In this document: piece by piece, positions 52,140 to 61,409 of the stretch
Numbering within the stretch: position 1 is the stretch's first letter
Layout: the number at the start of each line of letters is the position of its first letter
Assembly: GCA_037893245.1 (NCBI GenBank)
Contig: JBAIAA010000598.1
Span: forward strand, 124,001 to 188,000
DNA: 64,000 nucleotides
Source: Crossaster papposus
Taxonomy: Eukaryota > Echinodermata > Asteroidea > Velatida > Solasteridae
Direction: 5' to 3'
The notes under the pieces: model-generated
Told to the model about the DNA's origin: nothing
Databases searched by the model: none
What the model saw: only the letters and a program-made list of their open reading frames with translations
Translations under genes and position numbers: made by a program

Positions 52140-53106
52140 GCTCAAACCACATAATTTATTTTTTCTGTCCACTTGTCCAGCAAGAATTGTTGGGACCCTG
52201 GTTAAACATTAGGTTGATTCCAAATCTGGACACTGTCCCCACGAACAAACCAATTAATGTGCCAAATACATTTTCCCTTTTTAATTTTATCATAAAACTT
52301 GCACTTTTTATTGTCTGGATATAAAATTAAATCAACATTTTCAAAAATGTTCTTAATCAAAAAAATCTCGTTTTTCTATGGTTTGTGCATAAGATTATGA
52401 TGTCCCCTGGAATTCTTTCCCCCCAAAAAAACTTTTCTAAATTTTTTTTTTAACATCTTGTAAATACGTGCACTGCATTGCATCGTCTCACACGAATGTC
52501 TCGTATCTTTTCCCGAAAATAGGTCTACCTAACATTCAAACTTGGCGTATACATGTCATTCTTGGGTGTTTTTATGTTTAACTTAATTTTCCTGATCAAA
52601 CTGGATTGTTTTTGTGATATTAACTTCGTTTCCTGTGATATTAAATTCGTTTTCTCGGTCGTGCGCTATACGAACATGTGTACGCCTGCAGTGTTTTTAA
52701 ACCACCTTTACAGATCTCGTACAACACATGCGGTTAAAAAGAGGTGTTTAGCTACTATTCTTTTTCTACGTAGATCATTCTCATTACTTCAAGGGTTCGT
52801 ACTTTGTATTGTGTAGCATTACAAAAGTAATAATAGAGCATACACAACTCAAATAAATCCAGTGTATCACAATGATATATTTTATTGCAACACGCAATTG
52901 ACCTAGCTGAGTGTGTTGGTCGTTAAACATCGCCAGATCTAGAAACATGTTCCTAAAGTATTGAGAAGAACTCCCCATATAACGGAATGGATGCATACCA
53001 GCATTCATTTGCATACCAGTGCGCCATTGGATCTCACCGCAGAAATACATTGCATTATGTATTGCGCTGCACGCATATATGAATAACGGTGCGAGAACGT
53101 ATTAAT

Positions 53107-53203
53107 CAAGTCGTTAGATATGGCACGTTACTAGTCTTAAACCAGCCGTGCCGATAAACTTCGACTGAAATACACGGATTAAACCTGACTATCTAACGAC
53201 TTG
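53107..53203. mobile_element. Small element with 14-bp terminal inverted repeats
   Basis: CAAGTCGTTAGATA at 53107-53120 is exactly inverted at 53190-53203. The 69-bp interior has no ORF. Probably a very short MITE; no clear target-site duplication. Confidence 0.45.
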
Positions 53204-53880
53204 TCATCAAGTCTAGTGCGGGGGTTACTTAAAATTAGCAAACACAGGTACAGCAGACATTACAATATTGCATCCATGACCCAAGTTTGATTGCAATTGG
53301 ACTTCAACTTTGCATATATTTGAGGCGTTATGGCAAAATGGGACGTAACCTGGAACAGACTCAAAACAGCCCAAAACTGAAATGACAATTTTTTAATATT
53401 TTTTTCAAATTTATTTATTTGTAATTCTTGATATGTCTACTACACATGTTTTAAAGTTATAGTATAAAATATGTTGAATAAAAATGTTTTTAATGAAAAA
53501 CGCATTTTGGCATTTTTCTCGAATAAACAAATTGAACATCTGTGGGCCTTTTCCTCATTTGTTTTTACTGTTTGTCGTGTCCATCAATGCAAACTTTAAA
53601 CAGGCATAACACGTCACACGAATGTCCGATTGAAGTCCAACAAAGTACTTTTTTCTCAACACTTGCAGACCCTCATTTTGGCATCTGCCCAGTTTTGTTC
53701 CTTTCTGTCAAAATGCCTCACATGTAAGACCAATTTTTCAAAGATTTTAACCGGAATGACACATACAGACTACAGACAGATGGACTATGGACGGACGGAC
53801 AGCCCAGACAAAAACCAGTCTGTTGCAAATAAACTGACATAAGACATGTAAGAGAACAACAGACAGACAGACAGACGAAC

Positions 53881-54000
53881 CTATTGGACTTGCTCCTTTA
53901 TGTGGCGTTGCCGTAGCACCCGATAGATGATGTTTTCAGCTTTCCCGTTCTCCTCGTCTTCTAGTGATTCCACCAGCGCTTGATGTTCTGCCCCCTTTAA
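53881..54000 (-). pseudogene. Coiled-coil gene block 7, ends in an in-frame TAG
   Basis: Acceptor TTGTTTACAG, phase 0, encoding LKGAEHQALVESLEDEENG, KAENIIYRVLRQRHIKEQVQ and then TAG (53881-53883) as the final codon immediately before donor GTTCGT. The next exon begins EDQMDREK in phase 0, so the TAG replaces one amino-acid codon, most simply CAG. Alternatively this is a true C-terminus, but the strong donor and the matching phase of the next block argue against that. Confidence 0.65.
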
Positions 54001-54155
54001 CTGTAAACAACACAACGAGAAAATCTTAACTTCTAGAGACGCATCTTTGGAAATGTCCATTAGTAGATGGTTTGCGCGCATTTTGAAAAAATAAAATTTA
54101 TCAGGCTTAAACTTCCAACAGGTTTAAAGTTGACAATCGTTTTTCTATAGATTTT

Positions 54156-54496
54156 GCAAAACTGACAAATAGTATACTATGCCTTGAATGATTTTGGTCT
54201 ACAAAGCCCGTAATGCGTGTATAGTGCCCGTAATGCGTGTATAGTACCCGAATGCAGAACTGACAAATGGTATACTATGCCTTGAATGCTTTTGGTCTAG
54301 AGAGCGCGTAATGCGTGTATAGTACCCGAATGCAGAACTGACAAATGGTATACTATGCCTTAAATGCTTTTGGTCTAGAGAGCGCGTAATGCGTGTATAG
54401 TACCCGAATGCAGAACTGACAAATGGTTACTATGCCTTGAATGTTTTTGGTCTAGATAGCGCGTAATGCGTGCATAGTACCCGAGTGCAGAACTGG
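54156..54496. repeat. 78-bp minisatellite, about four copies
   Basis: GCAGAACTGACAAATGG recurs at 54254, 54332 and 54410, with a truncated start at 54487. The intervals are 78, 78 and 77 bp. An earlier, more diverged copy starts at 54156 and carries an extra 20-bp duplication of CCCGTAATGCGTGTATAGTG. The array lies in an intron of the coiled-coil pseudogene. Confidence 0.85.
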
Positions 54497-55005
54497 TCCC
54501 ATCGTCATAAATCACTTCATGGTTAGGTTGTTGTCTTTGTCCATGAGGTTTATTAGGCAGTCTACATGTTCAACAAGTGATCCTCGTATTGCTTGTGGCA
54601 TTATTTAGTCCTGCAATCGATACATATTATATGTTTTGTGTTCTTAAAAAAAGTAAAATTATACAGTTTATTGTTTTAAGACGACCCCAAATGACCTCTA
54701 GATAACTCTTGACCTCCAATTTAGAAAGAGTGCAATGAACCCCCATCCAAGTTGCATGAAAATCCATAAAATTCATCACAGAAAAATTTGAAGCATATTT
54801 GAACAATGGCCTCTAATTACCCCGACATGATTTTTGACATCCGTAAACCGATGAAGAATTGTATCCTTCACCCAAGGGTCACTGCATCCAAGTTTCATCA
54901 AAATCCATGAAAGCATGTTGATCTGATCATACGGTCTTACAGAGTTTAGCACTTTGTTTAGGCGACACACAATTGGACAAGAGAAGGCGTTGTCTTAATC
55001 GAGCA
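54497..55005. other. Intron sequence with no gene seen
   Basis: AT-rich sequence. At about 54660-54960 it includes two related phrases of the type CCAAGTTGCATGAAAATCCAT and CCAAGTTTCATCAAAATCCAT, suggesting an old dispersed repeat. No exon is recognisable. Confidence 0.4.
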
Positions 55006-55235
55006 GGGGCCAAATTCATGGAGCTGCTTAGCACACAAATTTGCTAAGTGTAAAGGAAGTTTGCTCAGTAAAAAAAGGTTACCAGCCAAAATTCCATGTG
55101 CTTTTCATGCTAAGCCAAAACAAATCCAACTGAATATCAGTCACAAACAACATACATCCCTTGAAATCTTGGTCGGTAACACTGTTTTTGCTAAAGAAAA
55201 ATGCTCATGCTAAGCAGCTCCATGAAACAGGTCCC
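55006..55235. mobile_element. MITE with about 28-bp terminal inverted repeats (TTCATGGAGCTGCTTAGCA)
   Basis: The left end GGGGCCAAATTCATGG and the right end GTTTCATGG (inverted, starting GGGACC) share TTCATGGAGCTGCTTAGCA exactly. The element is 230 bp without an ORF. Its right end is only 9 bp into the intron after the splice donor of the neighbouring exon. No clean target duplication was seen. Confidence 0.75.
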
Positions 55236-55244
55236 TGGTCCCAC

Positions 55245-55424
55245 CTGTTTATTGTTGAGCTGCTCTCTCTCAGCTCTCTGATCCAATATTTTCTTGGACA
55301 TTTCGGCTTGGTTCTTCTGCTGTAGTCACTCCTTGTGCTGCTGTCGTTTCTCCGCGATGCGATCGGCCAGGGCCGCCTTCTGCCGGCCCTTCTCCAAATC
55401 CATGTTCTGAAATAGCTTCTCCAT
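55245..55424 (-). pseudogene. Coiled-coil gene block 6, one in-frame TGA
   Basis: Acceptor TTTGTTTGCAG, donor GTGGGA, 60 codons in phase 0. It encodes MEKLFQNMDLEKGRQK, ALADRIAEKRQQHKE, then TGA (55326-55328), then LQQKNQAEMSKKILDQRAER and EQLNNKQ. The coding character continues unchanged after the stop, and CGA (Arg) to TGA is the simplest origin. It is strongly helical and charged. Confidence 0.7.
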
Positions 55425-55720
55425 CTGCAAACAAAATAATGTTTTTTTGCCTCATTGATGCTGTGGATCACTTCCTGGGGTACCTAGAAGGGATCCTAAC
55501 TGTATGCCCAATGTCCGCTAGAAGTGTGTTAAATGTAGGAGGAAACTAGGTTAAGAAATAGATGTGTTTGATTTTCAAAAAATGTACCTCTTCTACGTCG
55601 AGGCCACAAAACATTATCAATCACCTCTCATACTCGCACTGCATAAGCACAAACAATTAGCCACCATGGCCAGTCAGTCAATGAACCAAACTTGGACAAG
55701 ACACAATTAAGATGCTCATT

Positions 55721-56129
55721 TGTGACCTGCTCTGTGAAAATGAGTCAGATGTCGTACAGCGCACTTACGAGATTTGGGTGGTTGAACGCGGAGAGGGGGG
55801 TTTTCGTAAGAAAATTTGATATTCCTATTTTATGATTTTCACCTTGGTCAGGATCTATATTTTCAATTTCTTCATTAAAACGTGCTGAATTAACACAGGG
55901 TTTCTATTGCATACATCTCCTAAAGGGAAATAATTTGTTTAATGCATGATTTGTCATGAATGGGTTTTTTATATTTCACACAATCGTCAAAATAAAAATC
56001 GGTATATCACAAGAACGCAACATATGCTACAGACCTCCCACAAAAAGACAGTGCACTCTTTCTAATGGTATACATAACTCTGTTTGTCAAATTGTCGACA
56101 TTTGACTCATTTTCACAGAGCAGGTCACA
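55721..56129. mobile_element. TGTGACC-ended MITE, 409 bp
   Basis: The left end TGTGACCTGCTCTGTGAAAA, continuing TGAGTCAGATGTCG, is repeated inverted at 56092-56129 with about two mismatches over 36 bp. The interior has no coding frame of note. It lies in the intron between blocks 5 and 6. It shares its TGTGACC terminus with the element at 57662-57909. Confidence 0.8.
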
Positions 56130-56257
56130 TATATGCCAACCTGGCCAAATAAAACCTTAAGGGTGAACATAATATTCTCCCAAACAGGATTTTTTATTAG
56201 GTTTTTCATAAAATTCCAGTTTAAATTTGAATCAAAGTGTCTGGAGAACCCCCTCAC

Positions 56258-56500
56258 ATTCTTCTCGTGCTCGTCTACCAACTCCTTGGAAGCCTCCTCT
56301 GTCAGTGTCTTGCGCTTCACCTGCATCTCCTTCTCAAACTCCAGTCCCTGGCGCGACAGGAGCGCCCTCTTCTGGTCCTCCAGCTGCTCTTCCACCGCAG
56401 CTGTCGTCGTGGCCAGCTCCTCATCCAGACTTTCTTCCGCTCGGTTCAGCTTGGCCTGCTGGGACAGATGCAGCTGGGCCTGGCGGGATTCTTGCTATTC
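56258..56500 (-). pseudogene. Coiled-coil gene block 5, one in-frame TAG near its start
   Basis: Acceptor AATCCCTACAG, donor GTGAGG, 81 codons in phase 0. The second codon is TAG (56495-56497), followed by QESRQAQLHLSQQAKLNRAE, ESLDEELATTTAAVEEQLED, QKRALLSRQGLEFEKEMQVK and RKTLTEEASKELVDEHEKN. CAG to TAG is the simplest origin. The intron just before the acceptor holds a run of 20 C on this strand (56512-56531). GTG or ATG starts inside the block would avoid the stop but fit no known start. Confidence 0.72.
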
Positions 56501-56610
56501 CTGTAGGGATTGGGGGGGGGGGGGGGGGGGGAGAAAAGAGGCAATCAGAAGTGAGATGGTACATTATGTGACCTGCTTCACAAACAAAGCTATTATGTCG
56601 CAAACAAAGT

Positions 56611-56940
56611 AAAAATAGGTTATATACGTGGTTGAAAACCCCACAATGTCAGCATTTGATATATACATGTGTAATAGAGCTCATTAGCCCCTCCTGTTTC
56701 AGAAATATGACTCGTTTGCAAATTGATTACTATCTTCAAGTTCAAAATACACAACTGAGAAAACAGGCTTTGAAATAGCTGGCTCTGTTGTAAAACAACA
56801 GAACGATGCACACAAAATGGGCGTTTTTTTTAAACTTTATATCAAAATCAACATTTCTGTGAATGAAACCTGAAACAGTAGATATTCAAAGACTTTTACA
56901 AAATATTCACTCTCTCAACATTGAGCGGGTTATTACATGT
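56611..56940 (+). repeat. Dispersed repeat B, copy 1
   Basis: Similar to 62684-63060 over its length. Shared phrases are TAGCCCCTCCTGTT, GAGAAAACAGGCTTTGAAAT, GCGATGCACACAAAATGG (one mismatch) and CTCTCAACATTGAG. No terminal inverted repeats or coding frame. A TGTGACCTGCTTCAC phrase 42 bp upstream suggests the element may be longer. Confidence 0.75.
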
Positions 56941-57064
56941 GGAGCCACATTTTTGTTTGGGGTCGCACAAGATAAGTTGTATTTTTTGTAAAAAAATAAA
57001 ACCTGTTCAGACTTCTTAACAATCGTTAATTTAAAATCAAGCTTTATTCAATTGGAAATCTCAC

Positions 57065-57160
57065 CAGCAGTTTCTTTCTCTCCTCCAGCGCCTCGTCGGC
57101 CATGACATTGCTGTTGACTGTATCAATGGCAAAAGCACCCTCGTTCGTGCCCTTCAACAC
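57065..57160 (-). pseudogene. Coiled-coil gene block 4 (32 codons, open)
   Basis: Acceptor GATCCTTTTAG, donor GTGAGA, phase 0 at both ends. It encodes VLKGTNEGAFAIDTVNSN, then VMADEALEERKKLL. The second half has the charged helical character of the other blocks. No defect is seen in this exon. Confidence 0.6.
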
Positions 57161-57320
57161 CTAAAAGGATCACAAAAAAAAAATGGAAATATGTCAGTTT
57201 GTTGTTTTATAATAGTCAAAATTATATAACTGGGGAAGAAAAATTGATTGGACAGAGGATTTGGGTTTGCTTCAACATGGCATCTTGCATGGTAGTAAAC
57301 AAAAAATAAATGTTTGTGAG

Positions 57321-57437
57321 TGCAATGGCAAGAATAATTGTATGAGGTGACAGAGGGAATGTTCCACGACATGAGGCAAAGCTGAGTGGAATGGTTCATT
57401 CCATCTGTCACCAAATGAAATTATTCTTTCCATCGCA
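57321..57437. mobile_element. Palindromic MITE, copy 1
   Basis: The left arm GCAATGGCAAGAATAATT...GAGGTGACAG is repeated inverted as CTGTCACC...AATTATTCTTTCCATCGC. The whole 117 bp can fold back on itself. It is similar to the copy at 57928-58032. Confidence 0.7.
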
Positions 57438-57661
57438 TGAACGTGAAACATTAGTTGTTGCTTTTTACAAGGCCTGAATACATCATTGCCATCTGATTGG
57501 TCAGAGAGCAACCAATGATGTGACCACACAATGGAAGCTCTATTCACCGTTTTTGCCGGGCGGTAACGCCTAACATTGGGACAAATTATTAAATGCACGT
57601 GATCAACGATCCACCAATCAGATGAGGGGGGTTCATATTCAGATGTTGTATAATACACAAA
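57438..57661. other. No gene seen
   Basis: Short spacer between two small elements. It contains CCAATCAGATGAGG and CTGATTGGTCAGAG phrases in opposite orientation (about 57490 and 57613), so it may be part of a larger inverted element. Confidence 0.35.
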
Positions 57662-57909
57662 TGTGACCCGCTCCATCGTAATCAGGAATAAGTGGCTGGG
57701 GCCGTTTTACGCAATCGGCCGTTGAAGTGAACGCATGGATGAAAATCGTGACCAAGTCGTTTTTCATCAGACCATAACTCGTTAACCTAAGAAGATACAC
57801 ACTTGTGATGGGTATCATTAGAAAGCTTATGAAATTCCCTTTTTCACCATGTGTATATCTCAAAAAGTCATTTCGAGACTTATTCCTGATTTTGATGGAG
57901 TGGGTCACA
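57662..57909. mobile_element. TGTGACC-ended MITE, 248 bp
   Basis: The left end TGTGACCCGCTCCATCGTAA, then TCAGGAATAAGT, is repeated inverted at the right end with two or three mismatches over about 30 bp. No ORF. It sits 19 bp from the palindromic MITE at 57928. Confidence 0.8.
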
Positions 57910-57927
57910 AATAATATTTCTTTGGAG

Positions 57928-58032
57928 TGCGATGGCAAGAATAATTTAATGAGGTAACAGATGCAATGTTCCATAACACGAGGCGAATGCAATATTTCAT
58001 CTGTTACCACATACAATTATTATTTTCAATGC
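57928..58032. mobile_element. Palindromic MITE, copy 2
   Basis: TGCGATGGCAAGAATAATTT...GAGGTAACAG pairs with CTGTTACC...AATTATTATTTTCAATGC. Same family and orientation as 57321-57437, with the same central GCAATGTTCCAT/GAATGTTCCAC phrase. Confidence 0.7.
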
Positions 58033-60014
58033 TCAAATCTGTAACATATTGGTTAGATAGGCCAAAAGGGGCAATCATGCAATGAAACTGTGCATTCCCA
58101 CCAATCGGACAAGAGAGATTGATTCAGACGTATTGTATAAATATGATTCTTCTGTAATTATTTTTAACCAGTTTGAGTTCGAAAATTTAAAATGGCTGGA
58201 TGACTAATAAACACGTCATGAGCAAGGCTGTCAGTGACCAACTCGCAGTGAGCAAGGCCAGAATTATCAGGGTGTGTTACCCACAGATGCTGGCATGAAC
58301 CTGTCTCGGTGCGAGGTTTGTGAAAAACAATCCCGCGCCTTGTCCCAGTCGATTCAGGCCGATAGTGCCAGGAAGAACACCCACGCATTTCCGGCCTTGC
58401 TCGCTGCTGAAGGAAATTTTCTGAACTTGAACTTGGCGTGTTTATGCGTCATCCGTTTTGAATTTTGGGAAAACTTTGCGTTTATATACGTCATCCGGCG
58501 CGAACTAGTTAAGAAAAAAACAATTGGCATTGTTCAATATCACCTGTGCAAAACTCAAAACTTCAGGGTCCTTTTCTCAACGTTTTACTTTTGCGACATG
58601 TTGATAAATGCGAACTTTGACCAGCCATAACTTGTCAAGAAAATTTCAACGTCAACATCTGCCCAGTTTCGTCTCATTTTACCAGAACCCCTCACATATA
58701 AACCATCCATCTCCTCAATGCTGACATTTCACCGTTTGTCTTTTTTAGATAGATACCTGATGTAGATATATTTTGTCAACCAATGTTTAAAAACAATCCC
58801 AGGAAATATTGTTGGACTCGCAAAATACATACAATATGAAACCGTTATTAAACCAATATTAAGGGTCCTAGAAATGTGGTTTGTATTAGTTTAAATGAAA
58901 GATCATAACTAATTGAGTGATTTTCAGTTCATAAAAGTTTTATTTTGGGGTAATTAATATGAACAAAAAAAAATGAAGTGCTTTGGGGGACCAGCCCCGC
59001 CCCTAGAATGGTAGCTTATTAACATGTAAAATTGGCATAATTGTGACGTATGCATCATGTGCCACGCGTATCGATGCAAAATCATTCAGTTGATGGTCGA
59101 CTCAAGTTATTGTCAAAAGAATTGTCAAGTGGAATATCTTCTTCAGATGTAGGACCTGATGATACTGCGGATATTTTGTCCGATTCTGTGGAATATGCGC
59201 TCCCCGGCCCCGAACTGTCGTTTTCACTCGCCATGTCTGAACAAAATCTGCTGCGTGCGTATGCTTGTGCATGGCATCTCGCATGTGCATGTACATGTAC
59301 ATTGTACATGTATTTACGTACGCGAATCGCATGCTGCACGCACGCCGTGTCCAGACGTATTGTCAGGTAGCAGACTATAATTTTGTTTCTTTTTGGGGGT
59401 TGCCAAATGTTCGTCACGAACAGCGCCACCATTTGTCAGTGTTTGAACATGTTAATGAGGGGGCCAATTACATTTACGGTGATTAACCCCAATTAATGTC
59501 ATTTTATACCATTTTATCACCCCTGGGTAGGCACTCACCGCGTTAGGGGGACAGGCTCTTTTGTTTGGAAAAGACAGACCGAGTAGTGAGGACATTTTCG
59601 AGTCCCCATAGCGCGTTGGGTGTTCAGTTAAGGTAGAACAAGGTAAAATCGGGTTAGGGTATAATGAAAGAAATTGAAGAAGAGGACAAATTAGGGTGAT
59701 CCTGAACATTTTTGAATTTTAGAGTGTTCTGAGTTTGAGATTAGAGAGATTTCAGTTTACACACAAACCCTATGGGTTGTCCCCATAACGATATGTACCA
59801 AAAGAATAGTTGGTCTTGTTAACTTACACACCAAGGCACATTTTAATTATTAAACAGCAATTCTTCACGAAAGGTCTGCGTAGAACCTTTAAATACATAT
59901 GTATAGACTTAAGAAACTGTCGTATGATCATATACAATTAAAGGTTTCTCTTGATGAAAAAGCGCTCTAAAGTCTCTGCTAGTTTTGGCACAAACCGTAT
60001 TTCCTCCATCTAAT
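58033..60014. other. Large intron with no exon recognised
   Basis: Contains several short open frames on both strands with no recognisable protein. About 58660-58700 resembles 53689-53730 (TGCCCAGTTT plus CCTCACAT), an old dispersed repeat. Around 59260-59340 there is alternating purine-pyrimidine sequence with nested TGTACATG palindromes. A Ser/Asp-rich frame starting MASENDSSGPGS lies at 59234-59082 on the minus strand but has no homology that I recognise. Confidence 0.4.
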
Positions 60015-60230
60015 CTGTTTCTTGGTGATGTGGTCCAGCTGCTTAGCCACCGCTTCCTCGGTCATTAGTCCTTCTTGAGTCGTTTCCTGGCAGCCAGCTT
60101 TGCTAGGAGGTGCGCTCTCTGCTCCTGCCGGGCTGTGTCCATCTTGCCTTGGAGCTCCCCAACATCGTCCAGATATTTCTCTAGGATGGCGCTTGCCTCT
60201 GTCGAGCTTGTCTTCCCCGCTCAGAATCTC
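60015..60230 (-). pseudogene. Coiled-coil gene block 3, two compensating frame changes and a lost donor
   Basis: Acceptor TTTATTAG, 72 codons, phase 0 overall. The coiled-coil reading starts EILSGEDKLD, moves to a second frame for TEASAILEKYLDDVGELQGK, MDTARQEQRAHLLAKLAARK and RLKKD, then returns for LMTEEAVAKQLDHITKKQ. The original frame stays open throughout but encodes a non-helical Pro/Gly-rich stretch between. After CAG, where the other blocks have GT, this one has AT (60013-60014), a probable loss of the splice donor. Confidence 0.65.
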
Positions 60231-60465
60231 CTAATAAAGAAACGGGAAAAAGGAACCATTTGTGAGACGTTCTGGTAATGATCAGGCCAAATCAACATAA
60301 AACATGATGGATACAAATAAAAAATGCGAACTGAAACGAATCGTAACTCTCCAACCTCCGGTTCTTCACAGAACCACACAACTCACTTAAGAGAATTACC
60401 ATATGGTGTTACCTCAAACTATTTATCTTACAATATTTATGGAAAAACCAATCTAAACTGACCCC

Positions 60466-60466
<1 letters not shown>

Positions 60467-60495
<29 letters not shown>
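60467..60495 (+). repeat. Poly-C tract, 29 bp
   Basis: A run of 29 C, preceded by ACCCCG and followed by ACAAAAAAACC. Such tracts are error-prone in sequencing, so the length is uncertain. Confidence 0.9.
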
Positions 60496-60496
<1 letters not shown>

Positions 60497-60754
60497 CAAA
60501 AAAACCAAAAAAAAAACCCCACACACGCAAGTTTCCAAAGACCTTCGATCGTGGACAGGGCATTGTCCGACCGTTATCCCTCTTTTGTTTATACTCCATA
60601 TATCTCCATAGGATTTGAGCACCCAGTCGTGAACCACATAATGATCGAGGATACCCAATTGTATTTTCTTGTATTCCTGCACTATAACCAACCCCATCTA
60701 CGGTTAAAATGGGGGCTGGGTAGGGGTACAAGATGAATTTTTTTTGGTAAAGTA

Positions 60755-61008
60755 AGGGTGTGGCTGGTGTGAGGGTGCAGCTGGGGTGAGGGTGCGGCTG
60801 GGGTGAGGGTGCGGCTGGGGTGCGGCTGGGGTGAGGGGGCGGCTGGGGTGAGGGGGCGGCTGGGGTGAGGGGGCGGCTGGGGTGTGGGGGCGGCTGGGGT
60901 GAGGGGGAGGCTGGGGTGAGGGGGCGGCTGGGGTGAGGGGGCGGCTGGGGTGAGGGGGCGGCTTGGGTGAGGGTGCGGCTTGGGTGAGGGGTGCGGCTGG
61001 GGGGGGGG
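60755..61008 (+). repeat. 18-bp G-rich minisatellite
   Basis: About 14 tandem copies of variants of GGCTGGGGTGAGGGTGC(G), ending in a run of nine G. Every unit carries GGGG and GGG tracts, so the plus strand has high G-quadruplex potential. Long open frames across it (Pro-rich on the minus strand) are a by-product of the 18-bp period. It lies in an intron between blocks 2 and 3. Confidence 0.92.
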
Positions 61009-61058
61009 AAGGAGGGGAGAAAAATGCCTGTCTTGCCCTCAGGTTCAGCAAACAATAC

Positions 61059-61172
61059 CTTGATTGCTTTCTCGTGTTCATCCTTCTGCTGTTCGTTTGC
61101 TAGGGTTTCAAGCTACTACCATGGCCGCCTGTATGCTGCACTGCCCATCTGCTTCCATCTGTGACTCGATAG
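61059..61172 (-). pseudogene. Coiled-coil gene block 2, frame change and double TAG
   Basis: Acceptor TTCCTGTTAG, donor GTATTG, 114 bp. Helical coding is seen as IESQMEADGQCSIQAAM in one frame and ETLANEQQKDEHEKAIK in another. The phase-0 frame that leads into the second part has TAG TAG in the middle. At least one indel is needed between the two halves. Confidence 0.6.
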
Positions 61173-61409
61173 CTAACAGGAAAGGACAAGAACAATCAAG
61201 TTAATTGGGCAGCCATACTGGCACAGTGCTGTTTAATTGCCTTTAATCCCTGTGACCCGAGTTTATTTTCCACCATGACCATATTTGATTCCATGATTTT
61301 CCTGAGGTCATGTTCCTCCCCCAAAACAAAAAGCCACATTGTAGGTGATCTTTAAGAAATTAACATTGGCGCAGTGCAGTACTTTTCTTGCCTTCCATCG
61401 CTGTGACCA

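Larger units (their letters stand above)
50039..53880. other. Large intron or intergenic stretch with small inverted repeats
   Basis: No exon of the flanking gene was found here. Contents: 13-bp inverted repeats CCAAGTCGGTAAT at 50118-50130 and 50195-50207; a 19-bp-arm hairpin at 52095-52139; 14-bp inverted repeats at 53107-53120 and 53190-53203; and ACAG/ACGGAC-rich low-complexity sequence at about 53761-53879. The remainder is AT-rich with several poly-A/T tracts. Confidence 0.5.

Noticed and set aside
56133..56612. Ser-rich plus-strand open frames up to 159 codons
   Set aside because: They lie antisense to block 5 of the coiled-coil gene, and their Ser/Cys richness is the reverse complement of Glu/Lys/Gln codons.
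58274..58630. 118-codon plus-strand open frame
   Set aside because: No recognisable domain; composition changes along its length and it overlaps an old dispersed repeat at its end. Likely a chance frame.
59082..59234. Ser/Asp-rich open frame starting MASENDSSGPGS on the minus strand
   Set aside because: Low-complexity acidic peptide, no recognisable domain and no good donor after it. It could be a first exon of a lost gene, but the sequence does not support more.
60453..61081. Long Pro/Ser/His-rich open frames on the minus strand
   Set aside because: Produced by the 18-bp G-rich minisatellite, whose period keeps all frames open; they have no coding character outside it.
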